Source: Ehretia macrophylla
Taxonomy: Eukaryota; Streptophyta; Magnoliopsida; Boraginales; Ehretiaceae
Reading direction: 5' to 3'
DNA: 64,000 nucleotides
NCBI GenBank assembly: GCA_037974665.1
Contig: CM075772.1
Span: 38,971,052-39,035,051 of the forward strand
Under the pieces are notes generated by a model. The model saw nothing but the letters and a program-made list of their open reading frames with translations. It had not been told where the DNA came from and made no database searches. Below are positions 24,444 to 36,180 of this stretch, piece by piece (position 1 is the first letter of the stretch; each line of letters opens with the position of its first letter). Made by a program: the position numbers and the translations under genes.

Positions 24444-24671
24444 CTGCATTGAACCCCTAACCACATCTCATCTGCAGATTCATCAACATCAGTCGGTTCA
24501 GACCTCCACTTAATTTCACCCAAGCTTCATCCTCGTCATGGATAGATCACCCAGGTTCGGGGCCATAAGCTATGACAATTGCCCTATGAAGACTCACTTT
24601 CGCTACGGCTCCGGTGGGTTCCCTTAACCAAGCCAATGCCTACGAATTGCCGGCTCATTCTTCAACAGGCA
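24444..24671 (-). pseudogene. rrn23: Plastid-type 23S rRNA fragment
   Basis: On the minus strand this matches the known 23S rRNA stretch around 'gaatgagccggc', 'ggttaagggaacccaccggagccgtagcgaaa' (shown here in pieces), 'ggcaattg', 'acccgaacctgggtgatctatccatgac' and 'gaccgactgatg'. The plastid version fits best from memory. It covers only about 230 of about 2800 bases and has several substitutions and short gaps, so it cannot work as rRNA. Plastid DNA is often carried in plant mitochondrial genomes and from there into the nucleus, which fits the surroundings. Identity is from recall, not a search. Confidence 0.8.
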
Positions 24672-25828
24672 CTGAGGAATAATCCCAAAAAGGATGAAAA
24701 AAGGGCTGCTGCTAGGCTAGGATCGGCGCTTGCTGCTAAACCTGAGCAAGAATTCTAGCGACCGCTAATAGGCTCAATTTCCTTCACTAAAACGAAGCAC
24801 TATTTCCACCCCTACACTATATCATGGACTCACAGACTTTCTCCTTTTAGTTGTGAAAGTAGAAGTAGGCCGTGCCGCATGCAGTATGAAACTTTTAGCC
24901 AAGGTTAGTTTGAATAAATACTAACCTTAATCATATTGGTCAACCTTTTCTATTAAAAATTAGGGATAGGACCATAGTCTATATATAACATTTGAATTAC
25001 TTTCTATATCTTATCAAAGGGACTTTTTCTTTCGTTTATCCCCTTTACTAAAAAAATGTTTTCTCTACAACATGGGAAGGTGTTTGCCCCGCAGTTGTAG
25101 ATCGCCTTAGCTAAGTCAATTCCAAGAAGAGATTGATACAAAACTCTAATAATAACAGGAGATGCCAATTTTCAAGATTTAATGGTTTTAGCCACCCCCG
25201 CTGGTCCAGCTGCCCTTGCAAATCCGTATGAAACAAGTAAGTAAACTTATTCAATGGATGCATATCCCGCCCTTAAGACTGGCCCGAGATTTGAATACTA
25301 AAGGGGCATGCATAGGATGAGTTGATTAACTGAAGAACGTTACACTATAACTTGAGGAGGGGGGTTTTGGAGCACTAAGTATGGATTTCGTGGAAGCATT
25401 CGCTACCGCCGATGCGCTCAGTGATCTACTCATCATTGGAAGCACTGCCATAGACCTATCTACGGTAACCACTACCATACATCAACGTCCTAAATATCTC
25501 TTCATCTGTGGTCAAGCTCTCTAGTTCAATTTGCATCTTATCTTGGTTGCCTGGATTGATTCTACCAGTCCCTAACCTATTGATCGAAGTCCCACTCACG
25601 CTTTAAGTCTTCCCTTCATAGTAGGTATGGATATGCTAAGATGCCTAACTCTTCCTGGTCTTTAGGTTTCGAGGCTTTACTACTACTTACTTGGTTTACT
25701 TGCGACTCTCGACCTTACTTTGTTCCGCCTACACAGTACCTACCCTGTCTTTCTTACTCAGCAGTTAGCTGCTGGTTGACTTTCAACATAGGTCGATAAC
25801 AGATGCTAATTCCCAAGATTCAGCAGGC
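24672..25828. other. Organelle-like DNA without recognisable gene
   Basis: No long open frame, tRNA or LTR signal seen. Texture is like the flanking plant mitochondrial-type DNA. Confidence 0.4.
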
Positions 25829-25833
25829 TTAGC
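25829..25833. repeat. Target site duplication TTAGC, left copy
   Basis: TTAGC before the solo LTR, matched exactly at 28350-28354. Confidence 0.95.
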
Positions 25834-28349
25834 TGTAACACCCCGATCCCTCTCAAGACCGGGAGTTCTATCAATCGATCTAATCACAACCCAAATCCAA
25901 ACCCGGGCATAATTTTTAGGAAAAACGGACGGAGTCTCCCCTGTTTCTAGGCGAAAAGCAAACCTGCGACAGCATATAAGTGGACCAATACCATGTCCGA
26001 ACATTCAACCACCTCAAGGCCATCCGAGCCTTGAGCTCACAACAAGCAATCACAAGCAAATATACATTCATGCTTAGCAATTAAACTACACCAACCTATT
26101 GCATGAGTTAGACTATCATATATTTCTATCTATTTCTTTTGGACAATACAAACATGCATTGGAGTTAAGCTACATTAACTAGATACATAATCTAACTTAT
26201 CAAACCACTTCAATAATCTAATGAAACTCAAATTACATCCTTTTTGACATTAAATACATACAATCCATAAAAGCATACATCTTTACAACTTCGACAACTC
26301 AAGTCACAAAGGCACGCAAGACAACTCTTCAAGCACGAACTTTCACGAAATCACGAACTTTCCAGCTAACATGGCATTTCCTGAAATGTGGTGGTGAGGA
26401 GTGAGTATACACAACACGTATACTCAGTGAGGGCGAGACAGATATCGAGTTGGAGAGAAAGAAATTTGTGCAATGCACATAAGATAGTTAAGCGATATAT
26501 CTGATAAGTAAGCATTCAAGACAAACAATCAATACAATAAGCAATTACTGAAAGTATTAACACAACCATTCAAAGCTATACCATACTCTGAAGGCTATGG
26601 TTCACTCATACGAGCAATGTACCATTTCACGAGCGATACATCAATCTCGAGCTTGATGTTGACAACGATGACAATAAGCGCGCAACCACCTTATAACTTC
26701 AATTTGGAATACCTCGGAAGTATCTATCAATTCTACGACCCAAATCTCCCTGGGAGGCAACCCAAGAGAGATAGGGAATAGGACACGGAGCTAGGGCAAC
26801 CAACACTGGGAACCCGAGGCTACCCAGAGAGGCCCATCACACTGCCCTAACACTATGCAATGCAAGACTCGATACAAGGCGATAAACGAGCGATAGCACA
26901 ACAATACAGATTAGAGGCGACAAACAAGATATCAAGCATTATCAATCAAATAAGCAACAAGAACAACACCAACAAACAATATCAAGCAATAATAAGTATT
27001 CTATAGGCAATATAAGCATTCTATAAGCAATATAAGCATTCTATAAGCAATATAAGCATTAACAAACATTCTACAAGCAAGACTCTACGAAAACCAACAA
27101 AAACACAAAATGACCCCAACTTACCAAACGCTACTACTTCCAAACGAGCCACGAGTTTTGGAAACCGACTTCACCAATCCTCCTAGGTCACCATAAGGCA
27201 CGTCTAAAGACCCCGAAACCGTACTATACCCTAGAATTCACGCAAAGCCCCGATTTCTCCCTTTGCTCGTTTGAACTACAACTATCTCAACCGATTACCC
27301 AACCAATGTCACAACTGCACCAAAAGTGCTTCCATGACGTACCTCGACAATGCCTTCACGCAAATTGAGAAAATTCCAAACTTGACCGGAACGACCCCGA
27401 CTTTTACCAATGCATTTTTTTCATTACGCAACCTAAACAAACCATGCATTTAGGCATTCTAGCATACCTAGCACCTTTTCACATCAACAGAAAGCATAAC
27501 AACGTAACTTTATCGAAACGAGGTTTTACTATTCATAGTTTACTATTCAACTAACAATTAAAATTACAATCTAAAGATTTAACCGCAGAAAATGTTACAA
27601 AGCTATAAATACATGTTCTACAATTGCTAGGGAACATTCTTTAAGCCTCTAAACGATTAAAATAGCAGTATACGGATAAATTTCAAAAATCAAAGTTAAT
27701 ACACAAAATATTCAAATGCGCAAATAACGTGCTTCCCTCACCTTAGACACTCCTAGATGCTAGAAAGACAACGTTGAATGGCCCGGAAATGATCCTAAGC
27801 AAGCTCAAGTGAAGATTTGTTGATTTGTTTTGAAATTTTTTTCTTTCTTTTTCTCATTCTTTTTCTCATGGTTTCAAGCCTTTCTTCTCTGTTTTTTTTC
27901 GTTTGCATTCTGCTTATTTAGAAAAAAAAATGACAAGAAGTCAAAGGTCAAAGATTCGGTCAACCCGCTAAACCAAAACAACTATGCGCAACCTTACGAA
28001 AACGGCCATAACTTCTTCTAGAAAACTCCAATTCACGAACGGTTTGATGCCTCAGAAACTAGACTCATAGAGCTTTCCAACAATATATAATTTGCTATCT
28101 AACTCTTCCCCAATTGGTTCAGATTTAATTCCAAAGTTGACCCAAAATTGAGTAACTTAACATTGCATTTTTTTATTTCTAATCCCAAGTTTGCCCTTTA
28201 TTAAATATTTCAAAAATTCCCACCTTGTCCTAGTTGGTCAATGTAGATAAAAAGTCAACTAGTTTGGTCAAAGAAGGTGAAAGGTCAATAAAATGCAATT
28301 TAAATGACTTTAAATGCTATTGAATACATGCCAGGTTCGGGGTATCACA
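25834..28349 (-). mobile_element. Solo LTR related to elements C and D
   Basis: 2516 bases from TGTAACACCCCG to GGGTATCACA, the reversed termini of the C/D family, with an exact TTAGC duplication. No internal region. The conserved CGGACGGAGTCTCCC block (reverse of GGGAGACTCCGTCCG) lies at 25926-25940, and a 20-base unit is repeated three times at 27001-27060. Open frames inside, for example 27271-27453, are LTR sequence. It is a distinct subfamily, since its middle differs clearly from the LTRs of C and D. Confidence 0.95.
27001..27060. repeat. Three tandem copies of a 20-base unit
   Basis: CTATAAGCAATATAAGCATT three times in a row (first copy with one G), inside the solo LTR. Confidence 0.95.
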
Positions 28350-28354
28350 TTAGC
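28350..28354. repeat. Target site duplication TTAGC, right copy
   Basis: Exact match to 25829-25833. Confidence 0.95.
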
Positions 28355-30828
28355 TACCTCTTCCAGTGCGACTTCTGCTCCAGTTGTCTCTGCAGATCTG
28401 AATGAAAAAGGTGAGGTCAACTCATCCAATAGAAGTACGGCTTGTTACCGAACTAAGATTAGGTCCCCTGACGCTCACCACGGCCTTCCACGTAATAGAC
28501 ATTGTTACTTCTTTCAATCTCTTGTTGGGAAGGCCCTAGCTGCATGAGGCCGGTGCAATTGTGTCCACCTACCATCAATGTTTCAAATTCCCCTTTCAAG
28601 GATTGATCATATATGTATCCGTCGGCATTCACCGCCGATTGTGAAAACTTGGGATTTATGCCTTCCATAGAAATAGGTGGACAGTTTGTGCCTTTGGAAA
28701 CCATGGGGATGTCGCATTCCAGGAGCGTGTTAGTGCTCGATATAAACTTTCCTCGGTCCTAGCCTTTCCGAACCCCTAAGGTAATCCAAAGAGAGGAGGA
28801 TCTTGCAACCTATTGCCTTACCTCGGCTCTGACGCATCCCTGTGTACTTCAAGTGTCTTAGGTAAAGGGTCCCCACTTGTGTATGGGCATTTCAATTTTT
28901 ATTCTATTGTCCTTTTTCCTTACTATAGATTCGATTTGATGGTATCTCGATAGGATCTTATCAAGGCTGAGAAAAGCGCTATCTATAGTTGCAAGGTCGC
29001 CTTCTCGTAAACATCCTTCACCGCCTCAACCTTTGTTCTCCCCTATCGATCCTCCATTATTGGAATCCCCGCTTCCTCTTCTAGAACAGTGACAACCTTT
29101 TCTTCTTCATGTGAATAAGCCATTCTTGCAGCAAGAACGCATTCTTCCTGTCCTTCTCTCAGGGCATTCTCCGAATCAACAATTGAACTTCCTTGCCACG
29201 GAGAATATGTTGATTCTTATCAATGGTGGTCCATCTTGCTTTTTCTCCTGCTCCCAAGCTTAATTGAGCCACTGAGCCTTTATTAGGATCATAAAGAAAG
29301 ACCTAGACTGAGTGTTCTCCTGTTCTTGGTCACCGTCCCTGCCTCATGGTTCAAATGTTTGTGCGCAGCTCTTCCCCTAGGTCTACCCTAACCGAGCAAG
29401 ATTTTAGCTTCTACCTTTCGAAGAAGACTTTCTCTTTGATTGGCTTTGTGTTCAGCCAACTTTACTACATATTATGCTTCAAGCAAAAAGCACCCAAGCT
29501 TACTTATTTCCTTATTCCCTCAGGTTCAGTAGATCTAGCTCTAGCTAGTTTGTTCGGCATCATTGAACCGTAGTCTCTCATATCCAGCCTGGTTGTTCTC
29601 CTCCGTTCAATGATGATCTTCATCATATATTCAATTTAAGGATAAAGCTTTCTACGAGATGTTCCTATCCTCGTAGAGTTCCCAGCCTGTCTACTAATTG
29701 GATAGCTTATGATCTATAGTCCTTTCTTTCCATAAGAAAATCCTACTAGCTTAGCACTGTTGGGATTTAGGTTTTGCCTTAGACTTCGACTAAGCTAGGA
29801 CGAACCTTCTTTCTTAAAGAGTTGGACATCTCACCTTGACATCGGGATATGTTCTAACTTCTAACTTCTCCGCTCTGAAATTGACTGACACTGACTGCCT
29901 TGACTTCATCATTTAGCAAGCACTGACTGCTTTGACCTTTCCTTCCGACTGGCTTGTTTGCTTGCAACCCTTGGACAGCTATTGGATTCTTTCTTAGTAA
30001 AAGTAATTCTTCCCACGAAATTGTAACGAAACTCTTCCTCTCCCTATCGGTCGAGCATCTTCAAACCTTGGCATACCAATCGCTCTATTTTCTCTTTCTT
30101 GCCTATAGCTCATGACGTACATTCCTTTCTTTGAGCGACTGACCTGGAATAGGCCTAAAGTGCGCAATTTATCCTTCTATTCTCTATTGGGTGCTGAGGA
30201 CCGTTGTTACTGAACCTGCTGGATTCGTTGTAGACTACTTTCAAACCCCACTGAACTAAGAAAGAGTCTCGTATCAACCAAGTATTTACTTAGAATAGAT
30301 ACATTTTGGCTTTACTATTCCATAGATCTTCCCTGGACAACGGAATGGATTGATCTGACCCACAATCTTTCTCTTCAACCTTTGAGTAGACCATAGGCTG
30401 GAATCTCTTTCGCCTAAGCAGAGAGGAGGGAATGTAAGATAAGACTGATTCAAAAGTCTTGGATAGAAGGAAAGGGACGGAGACGGAGCTTCTTGCCTTT
30501 CATCATTTCAGGAAAGCGCAGAGAATTTTTCCTCATTTCATTAAATAGAAGGATCTCCGTATTGCGATTAATTCTTCTATCTATTCAAATCAATCGTTCT
30601 CAAAGGCCTTTCTTTACTTCCAACCTAGCCTTATCGAGAATATTTCCTATTTTAGACTGACGGCTGGGATTGGAACTGACAACGGAAGTTACTAACAAAC
30701 CGACTTCGCTTTCTTACCTTGCCGCCCAAAAGATCTCGTTCAGGTTCAGGACTGACGTAACCAGATCTCCCATTGAATTTTGCTTTGTTCACTCCTTGAT
30801 TCGACTGCCTAGCTCTTCAAGCCTGGGA
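28355..30828. other. Mitochondrial-type intergenic DNA, no recognisable gene
   Basis: CTTTCTT-rich sequence with short scattered open frames (for example 28459-28704 minus, 29346-29573 plus) that I do not recognise. A 27-base stretch at 30037-30063 recurs at 37640-37666. This is the style of plant mitochondrial spacers or of nuclear copies of them. Confidence 0.45.
30037..30063 (+). repeat. Dispersed 27-base repeat, copy 1
   Basis: CTCTCCCTATCGGTCGAG core followed by CATCTTCA. One mismatch to 37640-37666; a weaker third copy is at 40898-40924. Confidence 0.8.
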
Positions 30829-31140
30829 AAAATAGTCATTATGTCATTTGCAGCTAACAGATCTTGGTCACTGCATCAGCTCGATGTCAAAAAGGCCTTT
30901 TTTCATGGAGACCTCCACGAATTTATATGAGTCCTCCACCAGGTTTTCGAGCTCAGGAGGAGAAAGGGAAAGTTTTAGGTGAAAAAAGGTGATATACGGT
31001 CTCATCTCCTTTGGTTCGAGATATGAAGTTTGGTTATTACGAAGATAGATGGGTTTCCAAAGAATGAATGCTAATCATTCTGTGTTCATAAAAAGGAAAC
31101 AAATGGAAACTACTGTTCTCCTAGTGTACTCAGTTTATTT
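30829..31140 (+). pseudogene. Ty1/copia reverse transcriptase fragment
   Basis: Encodes SWSLHQLDVKKAFFHGDLHE, the typical copia RT segment around the first catalytic Asp. After a frame change near 30925 come YMSPPPGF-like codons and, further on, NHSVFIK and VLLVYS, matching the region before the YVDD motif. At least two frameshifts and internal stops show it is dead. Such copia pol scraps are common in plant mitochondrial genomes. Confidence 0.85.
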
Positions 31141-34100
31141 CTCAAAATTCACAATTCAAATTCTGATATTAGTCAGAAAGGAAGCTAGTAAGCAAGTCAA
31201 GTAAGACAGCTATTATTAAGTCAAGCAAGCTTTCGCTAATACCAATCAAAGATAAAAAGCTAAGGTTTTGCATAGAGTTGATAGGCACTTATCTATCATG
31301 GAGCTTGATAGTCTTCCTTAAAACCGCTAGTGAGAACAAAAAGTGGTATGCTTGCGAAGACCTTTTCTGGTCTATCTGTGTTAGTTAAATGCATCCCGTG
31401 AAACAAATGATAGTTTATTCTTGGGGTGAATAAATAGAGACTACTGCTACGGGATAGACTGTAACTTCAGGATCAACCTCAATGAATTATGGCGTAACGG
31501 GCTTGGTATAGATCCGTAACCCACTCTGGGTCTTTAACCGAGGACTAGGCATGGAAAAGCTCGATAAACGTCCTCCTCTCCCGAGGTTAGAAATGTGGAG
31601 GGACCTTTCCCCCATCTTGGCTAGAGAGGTTTATAGGCCAATCTTCTTACTTCTCTTCACATCTTGAAAGACATAAAAAGATCTGTTATGAGCTTATTCA
31701 AGTAGTCGAAGGTCCTTAAAAGCCTGTCTTTTTGGCCTACTTGCCTTTTTCCTTACTATATAGACTGAGGGCATTCTCGTAGCTACTTCTTGCAAACGTT
31801 TTGTCCTAACTGCGCATTTGAAGCTTCATCTATCAAAGAGCTTGGGCATCTTTTGATGAGTAGGTCCAGGAAGAGACTAAAGGCATCCCTATGTGGTTAA
31901 CATTTCATTGAGGCACCTAGCCTTTATGGGGAAATAATGTATCCCGCCATTCCTTGGCTAAATAAATAGCACTTCGGAGTGAATAAGAATCAGAGCGATC
32001 TCTAGTTTCGAATCGAGTCTTGGTATCAATCCCAGTCCCTTAGTTCAAGCCTTCAATCTCAATCCCAAAAAGCTCTAGTCCCAGAAAAAGACTACAAAGA
32101 AGATTGGAAGCTGTTAGCATTCCCCTATTTGAGACATTAGGCCTTTTCGTGCAACCTCTTCTAGCAGCATATATTCCCGAAGAGCAAGAGAGGATTCAAA
32201 AAGAGTAAAAAATAGGCGTAGCGGTAAGACAGAGGAGCATATTATATTCCTTATTCCCCTTTTAGTCTAATCCTATCCTAGTTCCCGATTTGCTTCTGAA
32301 ATTTCTAGTTACCTTAAAGTTTCACTTCTTTTTTAACTTGATTAGTTAGAACTACATGTTAGAACTACATGTTAGAAATAAACTGGGAACTACAAATAGA
32401 TCAGGAATGACAAGAAGCGGTGTTCAGAAACAGGCTTCACATCCTATTCCATGGTCTCAATAGTCTCGCAAATGAGACCTTCCCTTGCACATGACGAGCA
32501 GGGGTTGAAAGCAAAGAAACTCTTAAATGACTAGCCATCTCGAACATTTACCCAAGGAAAGATGGAGCAGCCCGTTATGGAACGCTAGCTTCATCACGAG
32601 TAGCTTCGCCATTGCAAATAGAATAAGTCGCGGGCCTTCCTTTTATATAAAATAGAAAGGCTTTGGCTTCTGCCAATGCTGCTAGAGAGTGTATTTGTTT
32701 ATGTAACTTCCATCTTATACTGAAGTACTGATACAAGCTCAGTCCCAAAACCTTATTTGGCCTATGAGTCCTTCTCATGCCCCAAGGGGAAAAGGCATAA
32801 GCGGGAATCAGTGGAAAGAAAGAATATGTAGTTGTCGGAGATGCTTTGTTGTGCTTGTCTGATTGGGAATTGGCGGATTGGGTTAACGGCAGGGATGCGA
32901 CAACTGTCTTGACCTTGACTTCTAGGTAAAGACTCGGTTGCCACTAGATGATAGAGGTAGTGATAACTCCCACAGATCGAATGCTATTTCCTTTCCAATT
33001 TCGGGAGTTTTCGTTTTCCTATGAATCAAAATAAAGTGCTATTCCAAACAAAGTGAATTAGGCGGAGAACGGCCGGTGGGGGTAATTGGCTCCTTTAGAA
33101 GGCGTTAACGTTTACTATTATATAATGAAATTCAAAAATGAAATAAAGAAAGATTCAACATGTTTTCCGTTGGTCAACAACCAACCACAATTCACTAGAA
33201 TTCTTCACTCTCAGCGGGTGATCTGACTAAAAAACCATTAGTTCAAATTATTTACTCAGAAGTATAGTAATAGAGTGCTCAAGGGAAGGATATGCGGGAA
33301 GAGAACTATTCTAAAAGAAAGAAATCGTAATGAGGAAGGGCTTTATGATCGAAGAACGGGAATGGGACCTATGTTGAAAAAATACGGAACCCACGGGCCG
33401 AAGGTATAGGCAACACTCTGCTCTACCCTCGAACCTCGATCAACTACACGAACGTGGTGCGAATTCGGTGCGGGCCAAGGAGCGCGCTGAATGCCAATCC
33501 GTAAGAGGTAGTTAGTACTAAAATTCACAATTCGACATTGGTAGAGGATATCAAGTGGGCACCATATGAACTCCACTTTTTCCACGATAACGAGCATGAC
33601 CAAGATGAGACGAAAATAGGGAATTAGGATCCCGATGCGTTGGACCTAAATATAGATGGTGATTACGAATGGTAGAATCGGGAGACACTATACTACGATA
33701 TTACAATTTGCTATACGATGCTTCTAGGTAAAATGCTATTTTTTAGCACTGTCCCATTTTTTTTTAGGTTCGAATATTCTACTTGCATTTTGTTAAGCAT
33801 GTGAACAAGGATCCCCCTACTGAAGGAGTGGATTGTCTAGTTTGCAGCTTATCAAGCTTGAAATCCGTTCTTAGAACTACTGCTGATCGGCTTCGCGAGA
33901 CCTTTTTGATCTACACTTGTCGTTGCTCTATTGGCCGGTGGCTTATCGAAGCAAATCCCGCACTTGAGAAGGTCAACAATAAAAAGAAAGACTAGCCCTT
34001 TTGGTGAAGTAAAGTTGCTTTCTTCTCTTACGAGATTTCTAGTTGTTGGATAAAAAGAGCGCTCCTAAATGGAGCCTTATTATTATGTACGATACCGCCA

Positions 34101-34647
34101 AAGGAAAGTTGTCTTTTCAAGAAGAAAGTTATAGTTACACCGCTAATAGGCGGAAGAAGAGATTCCTAGCTACTAACTCTAATAAGACTAATAGTCGTAC
34201 CGTAGAAAGAAGGTCAACCTCACCCCAAGTAATCACAGCTTTCTTCCCCTTAGGTCAAAGATTAAGAACTTGCTTTCGAGCTAACCAACCATGGAACTAC
34301 CTGCCAAAAAGCAACAAGAGTTCTCATTCATGGCTAACTAAAGATTCGTTTGGAGTTGACAAGGGAGAGGGCGTACTTTTATGTTGATTGATAGGCAGAC
34401 TTCACTCCCTTTAAGCTAAGAGCCAAGAAGAGTTCACAGTCAACTTCCTTACGTGCCGCCGAGAGGAATTAGGCTTTCTTCTTAATCAAAGAAGCATTCC
34501 TTCCCTGTTGTCTGTCCTTTTCTTTCTTTCCACGAGCTTCAAAAGTTGGGATGGAGCCTTAACCATTCACTAATAGATAGAAGTGACATAGTTGCTCTTC
34601 GTAGAGCAACCTATGAGCTATCAAGACACTGGGAATGTGTATCGCTA
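31141..34647. other. Mitochondrial-type intergenic DNA, no recognisable gene
   Basis: Several open frames of 60-114 codons on both strands (for example 33343-33603 minus, 33783-33995 plus, 34043-34387 plus) without a family I can name. A 13-base unit is repeated in tandem at 32345-32370. No tRNA or rRNA recognised. Confidence 0.4.
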
Positions 34648-34875
34648 TTAGTGCCCCAAAAAGTGAAATTCAAACTTTTCGATGCCTCTTCTGAGTACGA
34701 GAATCCCCTTGAATGTCGAATGGTTGTCTTGCTCAGATCGTTTGAACATACTGCTTCTATATCCACTCTTTCCATCTATTTCTTCTAAGAGGCAGGCGAC
34801 CCACATATCATCACTGGCGTCTGTCTGAAGTATGCGTCTATGTTGATGAATCTTCACCTTGGAATTGGGATGCAA
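34648..34875 (-). pseudogene. Caulimovirid-like RNase H fragment (endogenous pararetrovirus remnant)
   Basis: A 75-codon open piece on the minus strand. It has the TDAS start, a downstream Trp-Ala-Cys segment, an HSTFK segment and a KFEFHFLG end, in the order and spacing of the RNase H domain of plant pararetroviruses (Caulimoviridae). The domain is cut at the 3' side, and nothing like coat, movement or RT parts is visible nearby. It is a short, dead fragment. A Ty3/gypsy RNase H is the alternative, but the HSTFK and KFEF pattern fits Caulimoviridae better. Confidence 0.6.
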
Positions 34876-35095
34876 AGAAAGTGGAGAAGAAGCTTGTTAT
34901 AATTCGTCAGTCACAACAATTCAAAAAAGCGCCAATGCAAGCTGATGAAGTTAAAGAAAGAGATCAAGATTCTGATTTAGAAATAGATTAGCTTTTCCAA
35001 GCTCTTCATATTCAAGTCCTAGTTCAGGTCAATCTTCACCTGAAACTCTACCAAGAAAAATAAGATCCATAGCTGAACAGGTATGAGAAAAATCT
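34825..35095 (+). pseudogene. Ty1/copia pol linker fragment (integrase to RT)
   Basis: The + strand encodes YVDESSPWNWD and, after a stop and frame change near 34990, SSPETLPRKIRSIAEQ. These are typical of the variable linker between integrase and RT in plant copia elements. It ends at a stop near 35088. It overlaps the start of the pararetrovirus-like piece on the other strand, so the junction lies near 34830-34875. Confidence 0.65.
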
Positions 35096-35797
35096 TTCTT
35101 TCTGATCACAGGTTTCTAATCGTTACAAGGCATGAAAGAGCTGGCATTGAACTAAAAGGACTATATATCTGCTAAGGTTACATCTTGAAGAAACACGAAC
35201 CTGTAATCGAGTTTAGGACCGCTATCAGCTTATTTTGAACCGAGTCGTGTGATTTGCAATTCAGGCTTCTTTTAGATGTTTTCCTTGGCACAACCCGTTG
35301 CTAGTGAGCTTTCCCAACCATAATACCAAAAAACGTTGGGAGATAGCTCGTAGAACTGCCTTTTTGCTTCTTTCCTCCCTGAGTAAGACCCTATTTTCTT
35401 AGAGAATGAACCTTGTAAACCTGTTTCTTTTTAAATGGCGTCTTCGTTCAACCTTCCTACGATCTTATAATAAACAATCCAGCTGAACCTGACTATGACA
35501 ACTATGCTGGGCATACTAAAAAGAAGTAGGGTAAGTGTTGGTTGATGGTGATCTAGCCAAAAAGGCTAGATCCACCGTTCGAGAAGGGGAAGATCGAATT
35601 AGCTCTGGTTCAAGAAGCCTAGCCTTCTTTCGTAGCCAAAGGCGTTGAGGATCCTTTCTATTTTACTGCCTAGCCTATTCATTGCTTGCTTGGTTTCCTC
35701 AAACCACTTACTGGTAAAAAGAACATAGCCAAGCCAATTTGGCGATTTGTTGGCATTCCCTTCCGAGTAAGAGTTCATTTCCATTCGACATAGGAAA
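35096..35797. other. Mitochondrial-type intergenic DNA
   Basis: No recognisable gene. A minus open frame of 61 codons at 35599-35784 is not recognised. Confidence 0.4.
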
Positions 35798-36180
35798 CTA
35801 CTCTATCTCTGATAGACGCCATTGGCATATCCTGTTCCCCCGACCAGTTTTGTCGTGTTGCCCCAGTATACACCCCATTGAGGTTTCTAAGACAGAAAGA
35901 TAATCAATAGGGGGCGACCGGGTTCTGGCGGAACAAGTACAGGCAAGCAGGTTAAAGAGGTATGTCTTGATCTTTCTTATCAAACTGACAATCCTCGTTC
36001 CATTCCATCGGAGCATTCTTCTAAAATAGCTTGAACAGAGGCTCACAGGTAGAGGTGATCAAGGTGGACGATGAAGTTGACACATCCCAGGAAGCTCTTG
36101 ACTTCAATTTGCGTCTTTGGTTTTGGCATCTCACTCGGAATGCTACCAGAATTGAAAGGGCACACGAATTCCCCGGATGG
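35798..36180 (-). pseudogene. Tat-like Ty3/gypsy RT connection and RNase H fragment
   Basis: Reading leftward: MPKPKTQIEVKSFLG (RT-RNase H connection), CEPLFKLF, and YLSVLETSMGCILGQHDKTG, the start of the RNase H of Tat-lineage gypsy elements. The parts lie in different frames with stops between them. The conserved order and spacing support one degraded copy. It belongs to a different lineage from elements A and B. Confidence 0.8.

Noticed and set aside
27001..27060. Tandem 20-base units as a CRISPR-like array
   Set aside because: Only three copies without spacers, inside a plant LTR; a simple tandem repeat.
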